A DNA stretch of 64,000 nucleotides from Chryseobacterium salipaludis (GCF_022968825.1 NZ_JALHKS010000001.1:496001-560000); one strand, 5' to 3'; counted from the first letter of the stretch, positions 25,954 through 35,579 are shown. Translations and numbers: made by a program. Notes: generated from the sequence alone by a model not told the origin.

Positions 25954-27732
25954 TTAAATTGAGTGGTTACCGCTGTACATATTTTCGATCAGCGCTGCGT
26001 ATTTTTTCAGAACCACATTCCGTTTTACTTTCAGTGTGGGCGTTATTTCGCCCGTACTGATTTCAAATTCCGACGGCATCAGCACAAATTTCTTAATCTT
26101 CTCGAAGCCCGGAAGGTGCTGCTGAATTTCATCAATCTTCTGGCGGTACAGATCGCGGATGGTTTCGGTGTTAACCATCTCGGCCCAGTTGGTAAATGCC
26201 AAACGCCTGCGCTCAATTTCCTGTTGCAACGCTTCAAAATTGGGAATAATCAGCGCGGTGACGTACGGACGGTCTTCCGCCACGATCATCGCCTGCTGAA
26301 TATAATTATTGTCTGACAGCATATTTTCAATCGGCTGCGGCACCACATATTTACCGTTCGAGGTTTTCATTAAATCCTTGATGCGGTCCGTAATCGTCAG
26401 GTTTCCTTCTTCATCGATTTTTCCGGCGTCACCGGTGCGGAACCAGCCATCCTCTGTGAAGACCGCCGCAGTTTCTTCAGGTTTCAGGTAATATCCTTTC
26501 ATAATACCACTTCCTTTTGCCTGAATCTCATCATTTTCCCCGATCCGGATTTCGGTGTCGCCAAACGGTTGCCCGGCAGAACCATGAATATAGTGATCAA
26601 GCGGAAAAGCAGTCAGTGTCGCCGTGGTTTCCGTAAGTCCGTAGCCCACGGTAATGTGGTGCCCCATAGCTTCAAAGAAGCGGGTTACATCCGCCGAAAC
26701 AGAGGCACCGCCACACGGCATAAACCAAAGCCGACCACCCATTTTCTGATGAATTTTATTGAAGACCAGCGTATGTGCCAGATGAGTTCGGAATCTTAAC
26801 AGGAAAGGCATCTTTTTGTTTACGCGCCGGTATTCCGCGGCCTGCGTTCCCACTTCCAGTGCCCAGTTAAAAATCTTCTTTTTCAGGCCGCCGCCGGAGG
26901 CTGCCATCTCCAGCACGCCGGCGTATATTTTTTGATAAAATCTCGGCACCGCACACATCATGGTCGGCTTCACTTCCGTCAGTGCACTGGCGATAAGCTT
27001 GGTGTTTTCCAGGAAGTACACTTTGGCACCGCCGAATAAGGAAAGTAAAGTCCAGCTGCGTTCGAATACGTGTGTGAGTGGCAGGAACGCGAGTGAGACT
27101 TCATTTTCAAAATTTTTAAATTTAAAATAATCGAAATGCGCTTCAATACAACTAATGAAATTTCCGTGGGTGAGCATCACGCCTTTCGGCACACCGGTGG
27201 TGCCACTTGTATAAATCAGGGTGGCCAGTTCGCCGGGCCGGCGCTCGATTATCTCAAAATTTTCATCTGCCTCTTTGATAAAATCTTCCAGATAGACTGA
27301 ATGTTCTTTTTTTATCCAGGTAGCTTTTTTAGCCACGATAATTTTTTCCAGAGCCGTTTCGCCACCGGTCAGCAAGTTCGCCGCCGCATCATATTGTTCC
27401 TGATTTCCGGTCAGGATTATTTTGCACGCCGCTTCCTTTAAGATGTAAGCCGCCTGCTCTTCTGTATTGGTCGCGTACACCGGTACGGTGATGCCGCCCA
27501 GTGCCAGCACGGCAAGATCCATCACAATCCATTCGGCAGAATTATCGGAGAAAATTGCCACACGGTCACCTTCCCCTATTCCGCTGCTGCGCAGCGCATT
27601 GGCTGTTTTAAACACCAAGCGCCGGAACGCGTTCCAGCTGATCTCCGTCCATTTATCTTTCTTCTTAAAACCAATGGCTCCTTTGGTCGGAAAACGTTCA
27701 CAATTCTTATTAAGCAGTTCTGCTATGTTCAT
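25954..27732 (-). CDS. Long-chain fatty acid--CoA ligase (AMP-binding)
   Basis: This 592-residue adenylate-forming enzyme activates fatty acids to acyl-CoA. The P-loop TLIYTSGTTGVPKGVMLTHG, A5 motif GYGLTETTA, A7 GWFRTGD and A8/A10 region with ITDRIKDLMKTSNGKYVVP are visible. The length matches FadD15/FACL-type ligases. The start overlaps the stop of the upstream epimerase gene by 4 nt, and mvaD follows 6 nt downstream, so it is embedded in an operon. Confidence 0.93.
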   Translation of the reverse strand: MNIAELLNKNCERFPTKGAIGFKKKDKWTEISWNAFRRLVFKTANALRSSGIGEGDRVAIFSDNSAEWIVMDLAVLALGGITVPVYATNTEEQAAYILKEAACKIILTGNQEQYDAAANLLTGGETALEKIIVAKKATWIKKEHSVYLEDFIKEADENFEIIERRPGELATLIYTSGTTGVPKGVMLTHGNFISCIEAHFDYFKFKNFENEVSLAFLPLTHVFERSWTLLSLFGGAKVYFLENTKLIASALTEVKPTMMCAVPRFYQKIYAGVLEMAASGGGLKKKIFNWALEVGTQAAEYRRVNKKMPFLLRFRTHLAHTLVFNKIHQKMGGRLWFMPCGGASVSADVTRFFEAMGHHITVGYGLTETTATLTAFPLDHYIHGSAGQPFGDTEIRIGENDEIQAKGSGIMKGYYLKPEETAAVFTEDGWFRTGDAGKIDEEGNLTITDRIKDLMKTSNGKYVVPQPIENMLSDNNYIQQAMIVAEDRPYVTALIIPNFEALQQEIERRRLAFTNWAEMVNTETIRDLYRQKIDEIQQHLPGFEKIKKFVLMPSEFEISTGEITPTLKVKRNVVLKKYAALIENMYSGNHSI

Positions 27733-28739
27733 AATTCAGGATGGTCTGACAAATAATTATTTAAATGAAATTCTAGGCTTTCACGCACCGGTATAAAACT
27801 GGTATTCAGTCGTTCGCGTATCTTCACATTAGAAACAATCCGCGTACCGGTAATACTTTCCAGGTTTACTTTGTTAAGCATCCTCAGGGCAGGAATCAGC
27901 CAGCCCAACAGCAAATTCAGAATATAGCCTGCATATAAAACCCACTTTGGTAGAATGCCGGCCGGCTTTTTCCCAATGCATGTACGCACCAGCGCGGCCA
28001 CTTCCGGAAAAGGCACCGTTTCGGATACCAGGATATACCGTTCGCCGGAGTCGTTCTGGTTCATGAGTTCTATACAAATCCGGGAAACATCGCGCACGTC
28101 CACATAGGTTACGCTGCCGGGCGGCACAAGAGGCATTTTGCGAAGGCGGTCGAATAAGGTTCCGCTGCTGGATTGCCAGTTGCCACTGCCGATGATCACG
28201 CCGGGATTCACGATCACAGTCTGCATGCCTTCCGCAGATGCGCGCCAAACTTCCATTTCGGAGAAATGTTTGGAACTTGCATACGCCGAATGTGCTTCCT
28301 TCGGGTTATAGTTGGAATCTTCCGTAATGAATCCCTGCTCGTTTGCCCCATCCAAAACCGACATGGAACTGATAAAGCAAAACTTCTGCACCGTGCTTTG
28401 CTCGCAGGCATACAAGAGATTTCGCGTACCCTGGATGTTGCTGCGGTACATCAGCCTTTTATATTTAGGGTGAAAACTGACAAACGCTGCCGTGTGGTAG
28501 ACTTCAGTAACACCTTGTAACACTTCCTGCAGCCGGTCCTGGTCTTCAAAATCAACTTCTACCCATTCAATCTGATTAAAGTAGAAGTCCGGCTGGTTCG
28601 TATAAAACCGAAAGGATTTGCGGACATCGTCGAGGTTACTGGTGTGCCGCTTAGTGGCACGAACAGTTCTGCCCTGCTTCAGTAAATCCAAAACAAGCAC
28701 GCGCCCCAACAAACCCGTAGCTCCCGTCACCAAAACCAT
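27729..28739 (-). CDS. NAD(P)-dependent epimerase/dehydratase (extended SDR)
   Basis: The 336-residue extended short-chain dehydrogenase has the nucleotide-binding GATGLLGR (residues 6-13). The catalytic YASSK (Tyr-x3-Lys) follows a Ser-containing FISSMSVL strand. A C-terminal hydrophobic stretch (WVLYAGYILNLLLGWLIPAL) could touch the membrane. Relatives include sugar epimerases, hydroxysteroid dehydrogenases and dihydroflavonol reductase-like proteins; the substrate is unknown. It overlaps the acyl-CoA ligase start by 4 nt. Confidence 0.85.
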   Translation of the reverse strand: MVLVTGATGLLGRVLVLDLLKQGRTVRATKRHTSNLDDVRKSFRFYTNQPDFYFNQIEWVEVDFEDQDRLQEVLQGVTEVYHTAAFVSFHPKYKRLMYRSNIQGTRNLLYACEQSTVQKFCFISSMSVLDGANEQGFITEDSNYNPKEAHSAYASSKHFSEMEVWRASAEGMQTVIVNPGVIIGSGNWQSSSGTLFDRLRKMPLVPPGSVTYVDVRDVSRICIELMNQNDSGERYILVSETVPFPEVAALVRTCIGKKPAGILPKWVLYAGYILNLLLGWLIPALRMLNKVNLESITGTRIVSNVKIRERLNTSFIPVRESLEFHLNNYLSDHPEL

Positions 28740-28757
28740 ATCAGTTCGTTTTGTTTA

Positions 28758-29537
28758 TTATTCTTCCGCTAAAAAATCGCGCACCACCCTGTTGAAATCA
28801 GTCGGGTTTTCGGCCTGCACCCAGTGTCCGGCATTGGCGATGGAAACCACTTCTGCTTTCGGAAACTGCTGCCGGATCTGAAAATGATCCTGTGGTAAAA
28901 TATAATTTGATCTGGCACCGGCAATGAACAGCGAGGGGCCATCAAAAGTACCAAAGCGTACCGCATTGGAAACAAATTCCGCATACTTTTCTGCGAGCAC
29001 GGGCAGATTGAAACGCCAGTTCAGCTGTTTATCGTCGGTCCAGTACAGATTTTTGGTGAGAAACTGAATAACACTTTTCTCCGGGATGTATTGCGCCAGG
29101 ATATCTTCCACTTCATGACGCGAAGTATCCTGCAAAAAATCCACGCTCTGCAGTGCTTTCATAATTCCCTGGTGATGTGGCGGATAAGCTTTCGGCGTAA
29201 TATCAACCACGATCAGCTTTTCTACTTTGTCGCCATAGGTTAAAGCAAACTGCATCACAGCTTTCCCACCGAGGGAATGGCCGAGGATGTTAGCCTTCGG
29301 AATCTGATGAGCCTCCATATAGCGCAGGATATCATCTGCCAAATCGGTATGGGACATGCTTCCGCTGTGAAAACTTTTACCGTGGTTCCTTAAATCAATC
29401 AGGTGCACCGGAAACGCATCAGAAAGCTCGCGCCCGAAACTGCCCCAGTTATCCAGCATGCCGAATAATCCATGGAATACCAATAACGGAATTCCCGGCT
29501 GACCGGCACCATATATTTTTGAATGTAAAACTTCCAT
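28758..29537 (-). CDS. Alpha/beta hydrolase, YbfF-like esterase
   Basis: This 259-residue alpha/beta hydrolase is probably an esterase or thioesterase. It has the oxyanion-side HGLFGMLDNWG, the nucleophile elbow GHSLGG (Ser about residue 96), and the catalytic His in NAGHWVQAENP near the C-terminus. These match the YbfF family. The start is taken as ATG at 29537; a TTG two codons upstream is less likely. It lies 9 nt downstream of pdxJ in the operon. Confidence 0.88.
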   Translation of the reverse strand: MEVLHSKIYGAGQPGIPLLVFHGLFGMLDNWGSFGRELSDAFPVHLIDLRNHGKSFHSGSMSHTDLADDILRYMEAHQIPKANILGHSLGGKAVMQFALTYGDKVEKLIVVDITPKAYPPHHQGIMKALQSVDFLQDTSRHEVEDILAQYIPEKSVIQFLTKNLYWTDDKQLNWRFNLPVLAEKYAEFVSNAVRFGTFDGPSLFIAGARSNYILPQDHFQIRQQFPKAEVVSIANAGHWVQAENPTDFNRVVRDFLAEE

Positions 29538-29546
29538 TTTCAATAT

Positions 29547-30269
29547 TTAACGAACTACAGCAAGCCTTTTACGGTACGCCTGCACGGTATTTTCCAGACC
29601 CATATACAATGCTTCCGAGATCAGCGCATGCCCGATCGAAACTTCGAGCAGGTTCGGAATCTGCTGGGCGAAATAGGCAACATTATCCAAACTTAAATCA
29701 TGGCCGGCATTCAGGCCGAGATTATATTTTTGCGCTTCTTCGGCTGTGGCGATATAGGGTGCAATCGCCTTTTCTTTATCTTGCGGATATCCGGTGGCAT
29801 AGGCCTCTGTGTAGAGCTCAATCCGGTCGGTTCCGGTTTCCGCTGCATAGCGCACCATTTCCGGATCAGGGTCTAAAAAAATGGACGTGCGAATGCCTGC
29901 CTGCTTGAATTCGGCAATAACATTTTTAAGGAAACCGGCATGTTTGCGGCAATCCCAACCCGCATTGGAGGTAATGGCATCTTCCGCATCCGGCACCAGG
30001 GTCACCTGTTCAGGCTTAACTTCCAGCACCATATCCAGAAAAGGCCGGTGCGGATTACCTTCAATATTAAACTCAGTGGTAATCAGCGGTTTTAAATCGT
30101 ACACGTCCTGGCGCGTAATGTGACGCTGATCCGGACGCGGATGCACGGTAATGCCTTCTGCCCCGAAATTCTGCAGACGGACGGCCGCCTCGGTTACACT
30201 GGGAAGCGTGCCGCCGCGGGCATTGCGGATGGTCGCTATTTTATTAATATTTACGCTAAGCTTTGTCAT
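29547..30269 (-). CDS. pdxJ: Pyridoxine 5'-phosphate synthase
   Basis: PdxJ makes pyridoxine 5'-phosphate from 1-deoxyxylulose 5-phosphate and 3-amino-1-hydroxyacetone phosphate. The 240-residue TIM barrel has LSVNINKIATIRNARGG at the N-terminus, GITVHPRPDQRHI with catalytic His/Arg, EFNIEGNP, and GLNAGHDLS. The length is normal. It follows mscS by 6 nt. Confidence 0.97.
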   Translation of the reverse strand: MTKLSVNINKIATIRNARGGTLPSVTEAAVRLQNFGAEGITVHPRPDQRHITRQDVYDLKPLITTEFNIEGNPHRPFLDMVLEVKPEQVTLVPDAEDAITSNAGWDCRKHAGFLKNVIAEFKQAGIRTSIFLDPDPEMVRYAAETGTDRIELYTEAYATGYPQDKEKAIAPYIATAEEAQKYNLGLNAGHDLSLDNVAYFAQQIPNLLEVSIGHALISEALYMGLENTVQAYRKRLAVVR

Positions 30270-30275
30270 CGTTTT

Positions 30276-31535
30276 TTAGATTTTATGGAACTGCATAATT
30301 TCCAGCCCGAATTCCTTGGAGGCCACGAGCAGGTGGTCGAAAATATCAGACTGAATTTCCTCGTAGGAAGTCCATTCGGATTTATTGGTGAAACAATAGA
30401 TCTCCAGGGGCATTCCCTGCGGCGTATTCTCTAACTGCCGCACCATTACCGGATTTTCCTGGTCGATATTCGGGTTGTTCTTTAGAAAATTAAAAGCATA
30501 TTCGCGGAACACGCCAATATTCGTCAGCTGACGGCCATTGATCAGCAGATCCGGGTTGGCCAGCCGGCTTCGCTCTTTTTCCAGTTCTTTTTTCTTTTGG
30601 GTCAGATAGGAATGGATGAGGTTCACCTTCGAAAGCTCGTCCACTTTTTCCAGGCTTAAAAACGCAAACGAATTAATATTAAAAATGATAGAACGCTTAA
30701 TGCGGCGCCGGTTGCTTTCGGAAATTACCTGTAGATTTCTGATTTCCGTCGTCAGCAAGTCGTAGGTGGGAATAGTGGAAATCGTCTTATCGAAATTCTT
30801 GATTTTCGTAGTTAAAAGGTTCAGATCTTCGATGGTACCTTCCAGATTGTATTTGGGAATACCGATCCAGTCGCCTACTTTCAGGTTCTTGGATGTAGCT
30901 ACGTGAATACCGGTGACAAAACCTAAAATCGTATCCCGGAAAACCAAAACCAGCACGGCCGTAATAGCACCCAAACTGCCGACAATAGTAGAACCGCTGA
31001 TTCCAAAGATCACCGATATGGCAACGACCGTGGAAACAAATATCCCGAAAGTTTTCAGTGTTTGCGAAACGGCATTCAGTGCGATGATCTTATAATACTC
31101 CTTTTTGATCATGTAAAAGTTCCGCAGCGCGTTCAGCCCTTTGTAAAACATATTGGCCACTACGATGACGATAATCAGCATCAGCATCCTTTCCAGGAAG
31201 CCGTGACTTTGAGGATGTCGCGCGAAAAAAGATTCTACGGTGCCGGAGGCAAACAGTAAAGCGATCAGGTGCGATAAGGAATTGGTAATCTTCGCCGCGT
31301 AAATCGATTTCAGAACCGGATATTTATCATTATCGTAAAAAAGGCGGAAGAAGCTGTTGATCACCAGTCTGCAGATAAAATCCACCAACCAGATTAAAAC
31401 AACAAAAAAGGCGAATTTGAAAAAGATCTGGAAGACCAGAACCCAGCCGTCCGGGAAATAATCCCGCACAGTATAATGAATCACATCACTGATGTTTTCC
31501 AGAAAGTTTTTCGTTTCTTTCAGCTCGTTTTTCAT
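30276..31535 (-). CDS. MscS-family mechanosensitive ion channel
   Basis: The 419-residue membrane protein starts at 31535 (MKNELKETKNF); the upstream in-frame extension lacks a good start. It has several N-terminal membrane segments (about 35-60, 80-100, 120-135, 150-175). The MscS pore/beta region is SLGAITAVLVLVFRDTILG, followed by KVGDWIGI and GTIEDLNLLTTKI. It probably relieves osmotic pressure. It is the first gene of a six-gene operon (pdxJ, hydrolase, epimerase, acyl-CoA ligase, mvaD). Its promoter element lies only 5 nt before the start. Confidence 0.9.
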   Translation of the reverse strand: MKNELKETKNFLENISDVIHYTVRDYFPDGWVLVFQIFFKFAFFVVLIWLVDFICRLVINSFFRLFYDNDKYPVLKSIYAAKITNSLSHLIALLFASGTVESFFARHPQSHGFLERMLMLIIVIVVANMFYKGLNALRNFYMIKKEYYKIIALNAVSQTLKTFGIFVSTVVAISVIFGISGSTIVGSLGAITAVLVLVFRDTILGFVTGIHVATSKNLKVGDWIGIPKYNLEGTIEDLNLLTTKIKNFDKTISTIPTYDLLTTEIRNLQVISESNRRRIKRSIIFNINSFAFLSLEKVDELSKVNLIHSYLTQKKKELEKERSRLANPDLLINGRQLTNIGVFREYAFNFLKNNPNIDQENPVMVRQLENTPQGMPLEIYCFTNKSEWTSYEEIQSDIFDHLLVASKEFGLEIMQFHKI

Positions 31536-31540
31536 GCAGG

Positions 31541-31548
31541 CAAAAGTA
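31541..31548 (-). promoter_or_regulatory. -7 element of the mscS operon, 5 nt from the start codon
   Basis: TACTTTTG on the minus strand matches TAnnTTTG exactly and ends 5 nt before the ATG at 31535. The expected start of transcription is at or next to the start codon. No TTG is present 17-23 nt upstream. Confidence 0.5.
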
Positions 31549-31607
31549 CGCAATCTGTTTGTCTTTCCCTGATTTATCAGTACATTTAACAAAATTTACC
31601 ACCTGAA

Positions 31608-32093
31608 ATGGACACTACTTTAATCACCTTGGTCAGCCTTGTTTTGCTCGTACTCGGCATCATCGGAACTTTTTTGCCGGTTTTGCCTGGCTTATTGCTC
31701 AGCCTGTGCGGACTTTTAATTTATAAATTCGGGACGGATGCGCCGCTGTCGATGGTGTACATCTGGATATTTGCCATACTCACTGCGCTTTCGGTTGTGC
31801 TGAATTACGTAATTCCCGCGCGAACTACCCGAAAATACGGTGGTACCCGCTGGGGCAGTATCGGCTCGGTGCTCGGAACCTTCTTCGGAATGTTTTTTAT
31901 TCCATTGCCGTTCGGCTTTTTAATCGGGATGTTTCTGGGTGTTTTTCTGGGTGAACTGATGCATGATATGACAGACAGCAAAAAGGCCTGGAATTCAACC
32001 AAAGGTGCCTTTATCGGTTTTATTTATGGCACTGGCTTCAATTTCGTTGTAGGACTGGCAATGTTTTTGGTAGTTTTATTTGATATTTTATAA
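31608..32093 (+). CDS. DUF456 family membrane protein
   Basis: This 161-residue integral membrane protein belongs to DUF456. It has four or five hydrophobic segments with glycine-rich helices (GIIGTFLPVLPGLLLSLCG; FGMFFIPLPFGFLIG; FLGVFLGEL). The function is unknown. A TACATTTA -7-like box lies at 31581-31588, 19 nt before the ATG, and diverges from mscS. A lipoprotein gene follows 13 nt downstream. Confidence 0.85.
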   Translation: MDTTLITLVSLVLLVLGIIGTFLPVLPGLLLSLCGLLIYKFGTDAPLSMVYIWIFAILTALSVVLNYVIPARTTRKYGGTRWGSIGSVLGTFFGMFFIPLPFGFLIGMFLGVFLGELMHDMTDSKKAWNSTKGAFIGFIYGTGFNFVVGLAMFLVVLFDIL

Positions 32094-32106
32094 AAACCCC
32101 AAGGCA

Positions 32107-32649
32107 ATGATTTTCAGATTAGCATTAAGCACACTCAGTCTCTTCGCGCTCAGCAACTGCGATACCCAGAAAAAGGCAGTTGAGGCCGCAGCCGATTCCG
32201 CAACTACTTCACACGCCGGCAATAGTTCCGCCACTCAAACCATGAATACAAATTCCAACGATAAAAACCAAAAGGTAATTTATCTGAAAGAAGGTGAAAA
32301 TAAATTCCTGAAGGAATACGAAATGAACATCACCTTTAAAAAAATTACGGAAGACAGCCGCTGCCCGAAAGACGCCAACTGCGTCTGGATTGGAAATGCT
32401 ACCGCCGAGATTGAAGTCATGGGATTGTACACACGCCCAATGACACTGCAACTCAGCACACAGCCGGACACAAAGAAGGGACGTTATACCACGCAACAGT
32501 TTAACGGATATGCGGTCTCACTGGTACAGGTTTCGCCCGAGCCGGCAAGCGCAACTTCTTTCAAAAGCATGAAAGGCAGTTACACAATCGGAATCAGACT
32601 GCAGAAATCAACAGATGGCGGTACTGAAACCGGTACTACCACTCGATAG
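32107..32649 (+). CDS. Lipoprotein with DSRCPxxxxCxW motif
   Basis: The 180-residue lipoprotein has signal sequence MIFRLALSTLSLFALSNC (Cys18) and a low-complexity Ser/Thr/Asn linker (to about residue 60). A globular part then carries EDSRCPKDANCVWIGNA, a two-cysteine motif known from many uncharacterised bacterial periplasmic proteins. The start at 32107 is chosen for the signal sequence. The 3' end overlaps convergent ung by 14 nt. Function is unknown. Confidence 0.75.
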   Translation: MIFRLALSTLSLFALSNCDTQKKAVEAAADSATTSHAGNSSATQTMNTNSNDKNQKVIYLKEGENKFLKEYEMNITFKKITEDSRCPKDANCVWIGNATAEIEVMGLYTRPMTLQLSTQPDTKKGRYTTQQFNGYAVSLVQVSPEPASATSFKSMKGSYTIGIRLQKSTDGGTETGTTTR

Positions 32650-33277
32650 GCTTCTCATGATGCTCGGTGAGGTACGCGTTGATTTTTGAAAACGGACGAC
32701 TGCCGAAAAAACCGCGGTGCACTGAAAACGGCGACGGGTGCGCCGATTTAATAATGTAATGTTTACCAGGGTCGATAAGTGCCTCTTTCTTTTGTGCAAA
32801 GGCGCCCCACAACACAAAGACCACATGCTCGCGGTGTTTTGAAATCTGTTCAATAATGTAATTGGTGAATTTCTCCCAACCCAGATCTTTGTGAGAGTTA
32901 GGCGTATGCGCTTTCACCGTCAGTGTTGCATTTAAAAGCAGTACGCCTTGTTCCGCCCAGTCTTCCAGATCTTTGCGGATACGTTTAATTTGCAGATCAT
33001 CTTCCAGCTCCTTAAAAATATTTTTTAAAGAGGGCGGCGCGGTAACCGATTCAGATACGGAAAAAGAAAGCCCGTTGGCCTGGCCCATATTGTGATACGG
33101 ATCCTGTCCAATAATCACTACTTTCACCTCCTCAAACGGTGTTAACTGAATGGCGCGGAAAATCTGATTTTTGGGCGGATACACCGCAGCGGTACTGTAC
33201 TCCTGTTTCACTTTTTCCCAAAGATCGGTGAAATAGGGCGTTTCTTTAATCGGTGCAAGAATTTCAGTCCAGGTCAT
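32636..33277 (-). CDS. ung: Uracil-DNA glycosylase
   Basis: Ung removes uracil from DNA in base-excision repair. Its 213 residues are normal for family 1. The water-activating loop GQDPYHNMGQANGLSFSV has the catalytic Asp. LLNATLTV and the HPSPFSVHRGFFGSRPFSK (Leu/His) loop follow. The gene is convergent with the lipoprotein gene, with overlapping 3' ends. Confidence 0.97.
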   Translation of the reverse strand: MTWTEILAPIKETPYFTDLWEKVKQEYSTAAVYPPKNQIFRAIQLTPFEEVKVVIIGQDPYHNMGQANGLSFSVSESVTAPPSLKNIFKELEDDLQIKRIRKDLEDWAEQGVLLLNATLTVKAHTPNSHKDLGWEKFTNYIIEQISKHREHVVFVLWGAFAQKKEALIDPGKHYIIKSAHPSPFSVHRGFFGSRPFSKINAYLTEHHEKPIEW

Positions 33278-33416
33278 TTTTTAAATTTAAAAACACATAT
33301 TTTTTGATAGCAAATACGCAACCGAAGCAGTTTCGTTTAAAAACAAACAAATGTCTTTTGCTGTTTTCACCGTTTTTGGCTGGTCCTGCTGTCAAAACAT
33401 TTTCGTAAAAATACAG

Positions 33417-33424
33417 TAATTTTG
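33417..33424 (+). promoter_or_regulatory. -7 element of mutS2, 4 nt from the GTG start
   Basis: TAATTTTG matches TAnnTTTG exactly and ends 4 nt before the GTG start codon, predicting a leaderless or near-leaderless mRNA. No TTG is present 17-23 nt upstream. Confidence 0.5.
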
Positions 33425-33428
33425 TACA

Positions 33429-35579
33429 GTGCACATACAAACAGAAGATTTACAAGAACTGGAATTTCAGGAACTTCTCGCTGAAATTACACCCCATGCT
33501 TTTTCACCAAAAACAGCGGAGCGGATATTGAACATGCGGCCGCTGGAGATGGCTGAAGCACTGCCTCCATTGCAGAAAACTTCCGAATATCTGACGAGTT
33601 TCGAAAGTGAAAACGCGATTCCGTTTCATGAGTATGAAGACATTGAAGCGGAACTGAAACTGATGCATATCGAAAATTTCCGGCTGGAGAATGCAGCATT
33701 TCTGCGCATTAAAAGTCTCGCAGAACAAATTGCGCGGCTGCAAAAATTCTTTCCGGCGTACGCTGCCATCTTCCCAAATCTGGCGGCCGAGGCGGCGGCG
33801 CTGGAGTATAAAAAGGAAATTACCGATAAAATTGACCGGGTTTTCAACCGTTTTGGTGAAGTTAAAAGTGAGGCATCTGCAACGCTGAAAGAGCTGCGCA
33901 CCGGCATTTCGCATGCGCGCAAAGCCATTCAGGAAAATTTTAACCGCGTGCTCAGTTCCCTTACCTCGACAGACTTCCTGGATGACATCCGCGAGAGTAT
34001 TATTGAAGACCAGCGGGTCCTGGCCGTTAAATCAGGATATAAAAAGCGTATTCCGGGCCGGATCCTGGGCGTTTCCAAAACTGGTTCGATCACTTACATC
34101 CAGCCGGAATCTGTTCTAAAACATCAGTTTGCGCTGCGTGAAAATCTGGAAGAAGAAAAGAAGGAAACCGACCGCATTTTGCGGGCACTCACAGCTGAAT
34201 TAGCTATATTTCAGCCGGAACTGCAAACGTATCAGGATTTTATTTTCGAGCTGGATTTCACCCGCGCAAAAGCCAAATTTGCAGAAAGAATAAAAGGGAT
34301 ATTGCCCAAAATTAATAAACACAAAACCTTGCGGCTGGTGCAGGCGTACCACCCGTTGCTTTTGTTGCGAAACCAGGTTGAAGGAAAACAAATTTATCCG
34401 CAAACGCTGACGCTGACGGAGCAGAACCGCATTCTGTGCATCTCCGGTCCCAACGCCGGCGGTAAATCGATAACGCTGAAAACGGTGGGTTTGCTGCAGG
34501 TCATGATTCAAAGCGGTTTACTGGTACCGGTACATCCAAAATCGGAAATGTTTTTCTTCGGGAAATTAATGACCGATATCGGCGACAATCAGTCGATTGA
34601 GAATCATCTATCCACCTACTCTTCGCGATTAAAAAAAATGTCGAAGATTATCCGCGAAGCCGATGCCAACACACTTTTGCTCATCGATGAATTCGGAACC
34701 GGTTCGGATCCTGAGCTTGGCGGTGCGCTGGCGGAAAGCTTTCTGGAATTCTTTTATGACAAGAAAGCCTTCAGCATTATCACGACGCACTACACCAACA
34801 TTAAACTGGTGGTGGAACAGTTGCCGCATGCGACCAATGCGGCGATGCTTTTTGATGAATATTCCTTGGAGCCGCTGTATAAGCTGGAAGTTGGACAAGC
34901 CGGAAGTTCTTTTACTTTTGAAGTGGCCGAAAAAAACCGCATTCCCAGATTCATCATCCAGTCGGCGAAGAAAAAGGTAGAACATGATATTGTGAACCTG
35001 GACAAAACCATTGTTAAACTGCAGCAGGAAAAATTTGAAGTAGAAAAACTCAAATCTGACTTGGCAGAAAAACGGGACTCCACTCAGAATAAAAAGCAAA
35101 ATCTGGAAAAGCTCAATGAGCAGCTGGAACAAAAACTATTTAACTTCCAGAAGCTGTACGAAGAAGAACACCGCAAACTTCAGTTCGGGAACAAGATTGA
35201 AACTTTTATTGAAGCTTATATCAAAGGAAAGCCACGAAAAACGGTGGTAGCTGATTTTGTGAAAATTCTGGAGCAGGAAAAATTCCGAAAACTGGGTGCA
35301 GATAAAGACGAATCCAAAAAACTGCAAATCGTTAAACGTAAAATAACGCAGCAGCTTAAAAAAGAAAAGATCCAGGAAAAAATTGTGGAAACCAACGAAA
35401 AGCTGGAAGACAAGCGCAAAAAAGAGCGCGCCGTCTGGATGAAGGTAGGACAGCGTGTGCGAATTCCCGGCAGTACGAGCGTAGGTACCATTGAAAAGAT
35501 TGAAAAGAACGGAAAGGTGACCGTGAACTACGGAACTTTCAAAACGCAGATCAGCGGCGAGCAGCTGGAAAGAATTTGA
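33429..35579 (+). CDS. mutS2: MutS2-family ATPase lacking the Smr domain
   Basis: This 716-residue MutS2-like protein binds branched or collided-ribosome nucleic-acid substrates in other bacteria. It has Walker A SGPNAGGKS (about residues 340-348) and Walker B LLLIDEFGTGSD. A long coiled-coil region spans about 500-665, and a small KOW-like barrel (VGQRVRIPGSTSVGTIEKI) ends the protein. No Smr endonuclease domain follows, although most MutS2 proteins have one. Short forms are common in Flavobacteriia. The start is GTG; the N-terminal LEFQELLAEI is conserved, which supports it. Confidence 0.9.
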   Translation: MHIQTEDLQELEFQELLAEITPHAFSPKTAERILNMRPLEMAEALPPLQKTSEYLTSFESENAIPFHEYEDIEAELKLMHIENFRLENAAFLRIKSLAEQIARLQKFFPAYAAIFPNLAAEAAALEYKKEITDKIDRVFNRFGEVKSEASATLKELRTGISHARKAIQENFNRVLSSLTSTDFLDDIRESIIEDQRVLAVKSGYKKRIPGRILGVSKTGSITYIQPESVLKHQFALRENLEEEKKETDRILRALTAELAIFQPELQTYQDFIFELDFTRAKAKFAERIKGILPKINKHKTLRLVQAYHPLLLLRNQVEGKQIYPQTLTLTEQNRILCISGPNAGGKSITLKTVGLLQVMIQSGLLVPVHPKSEMFFFGKLMTDIGDNQSIENHLSTYSSRLKKMSKIIREADANTLLLIDEFGTGSDPELGGALAESFLEFFYDKKAFSIITTHYTNIKLVVEQLPHATNAAMLFDEYSLEPLYKLEVGQAGSSFTFEVAEKNRIPRFIIQSAKKKVEHDIVNLDKTIVKLQQEKFEVEKLKSDLAEKRDSTQNKKQNLEKLNEQLEQKLFNFQKLYEEEHRKLQFGNKIETFIEAYIKGKPRKTVVADFVKILEQEKFRKLGADKDESKKLQIVKRKITQQLKKEKIQEKIVETNEKLEDKRKKERAVWMKVGQRVRIPGSTSVGTIEKIEKNGKVTVNYGTFKTQISGEQLERI

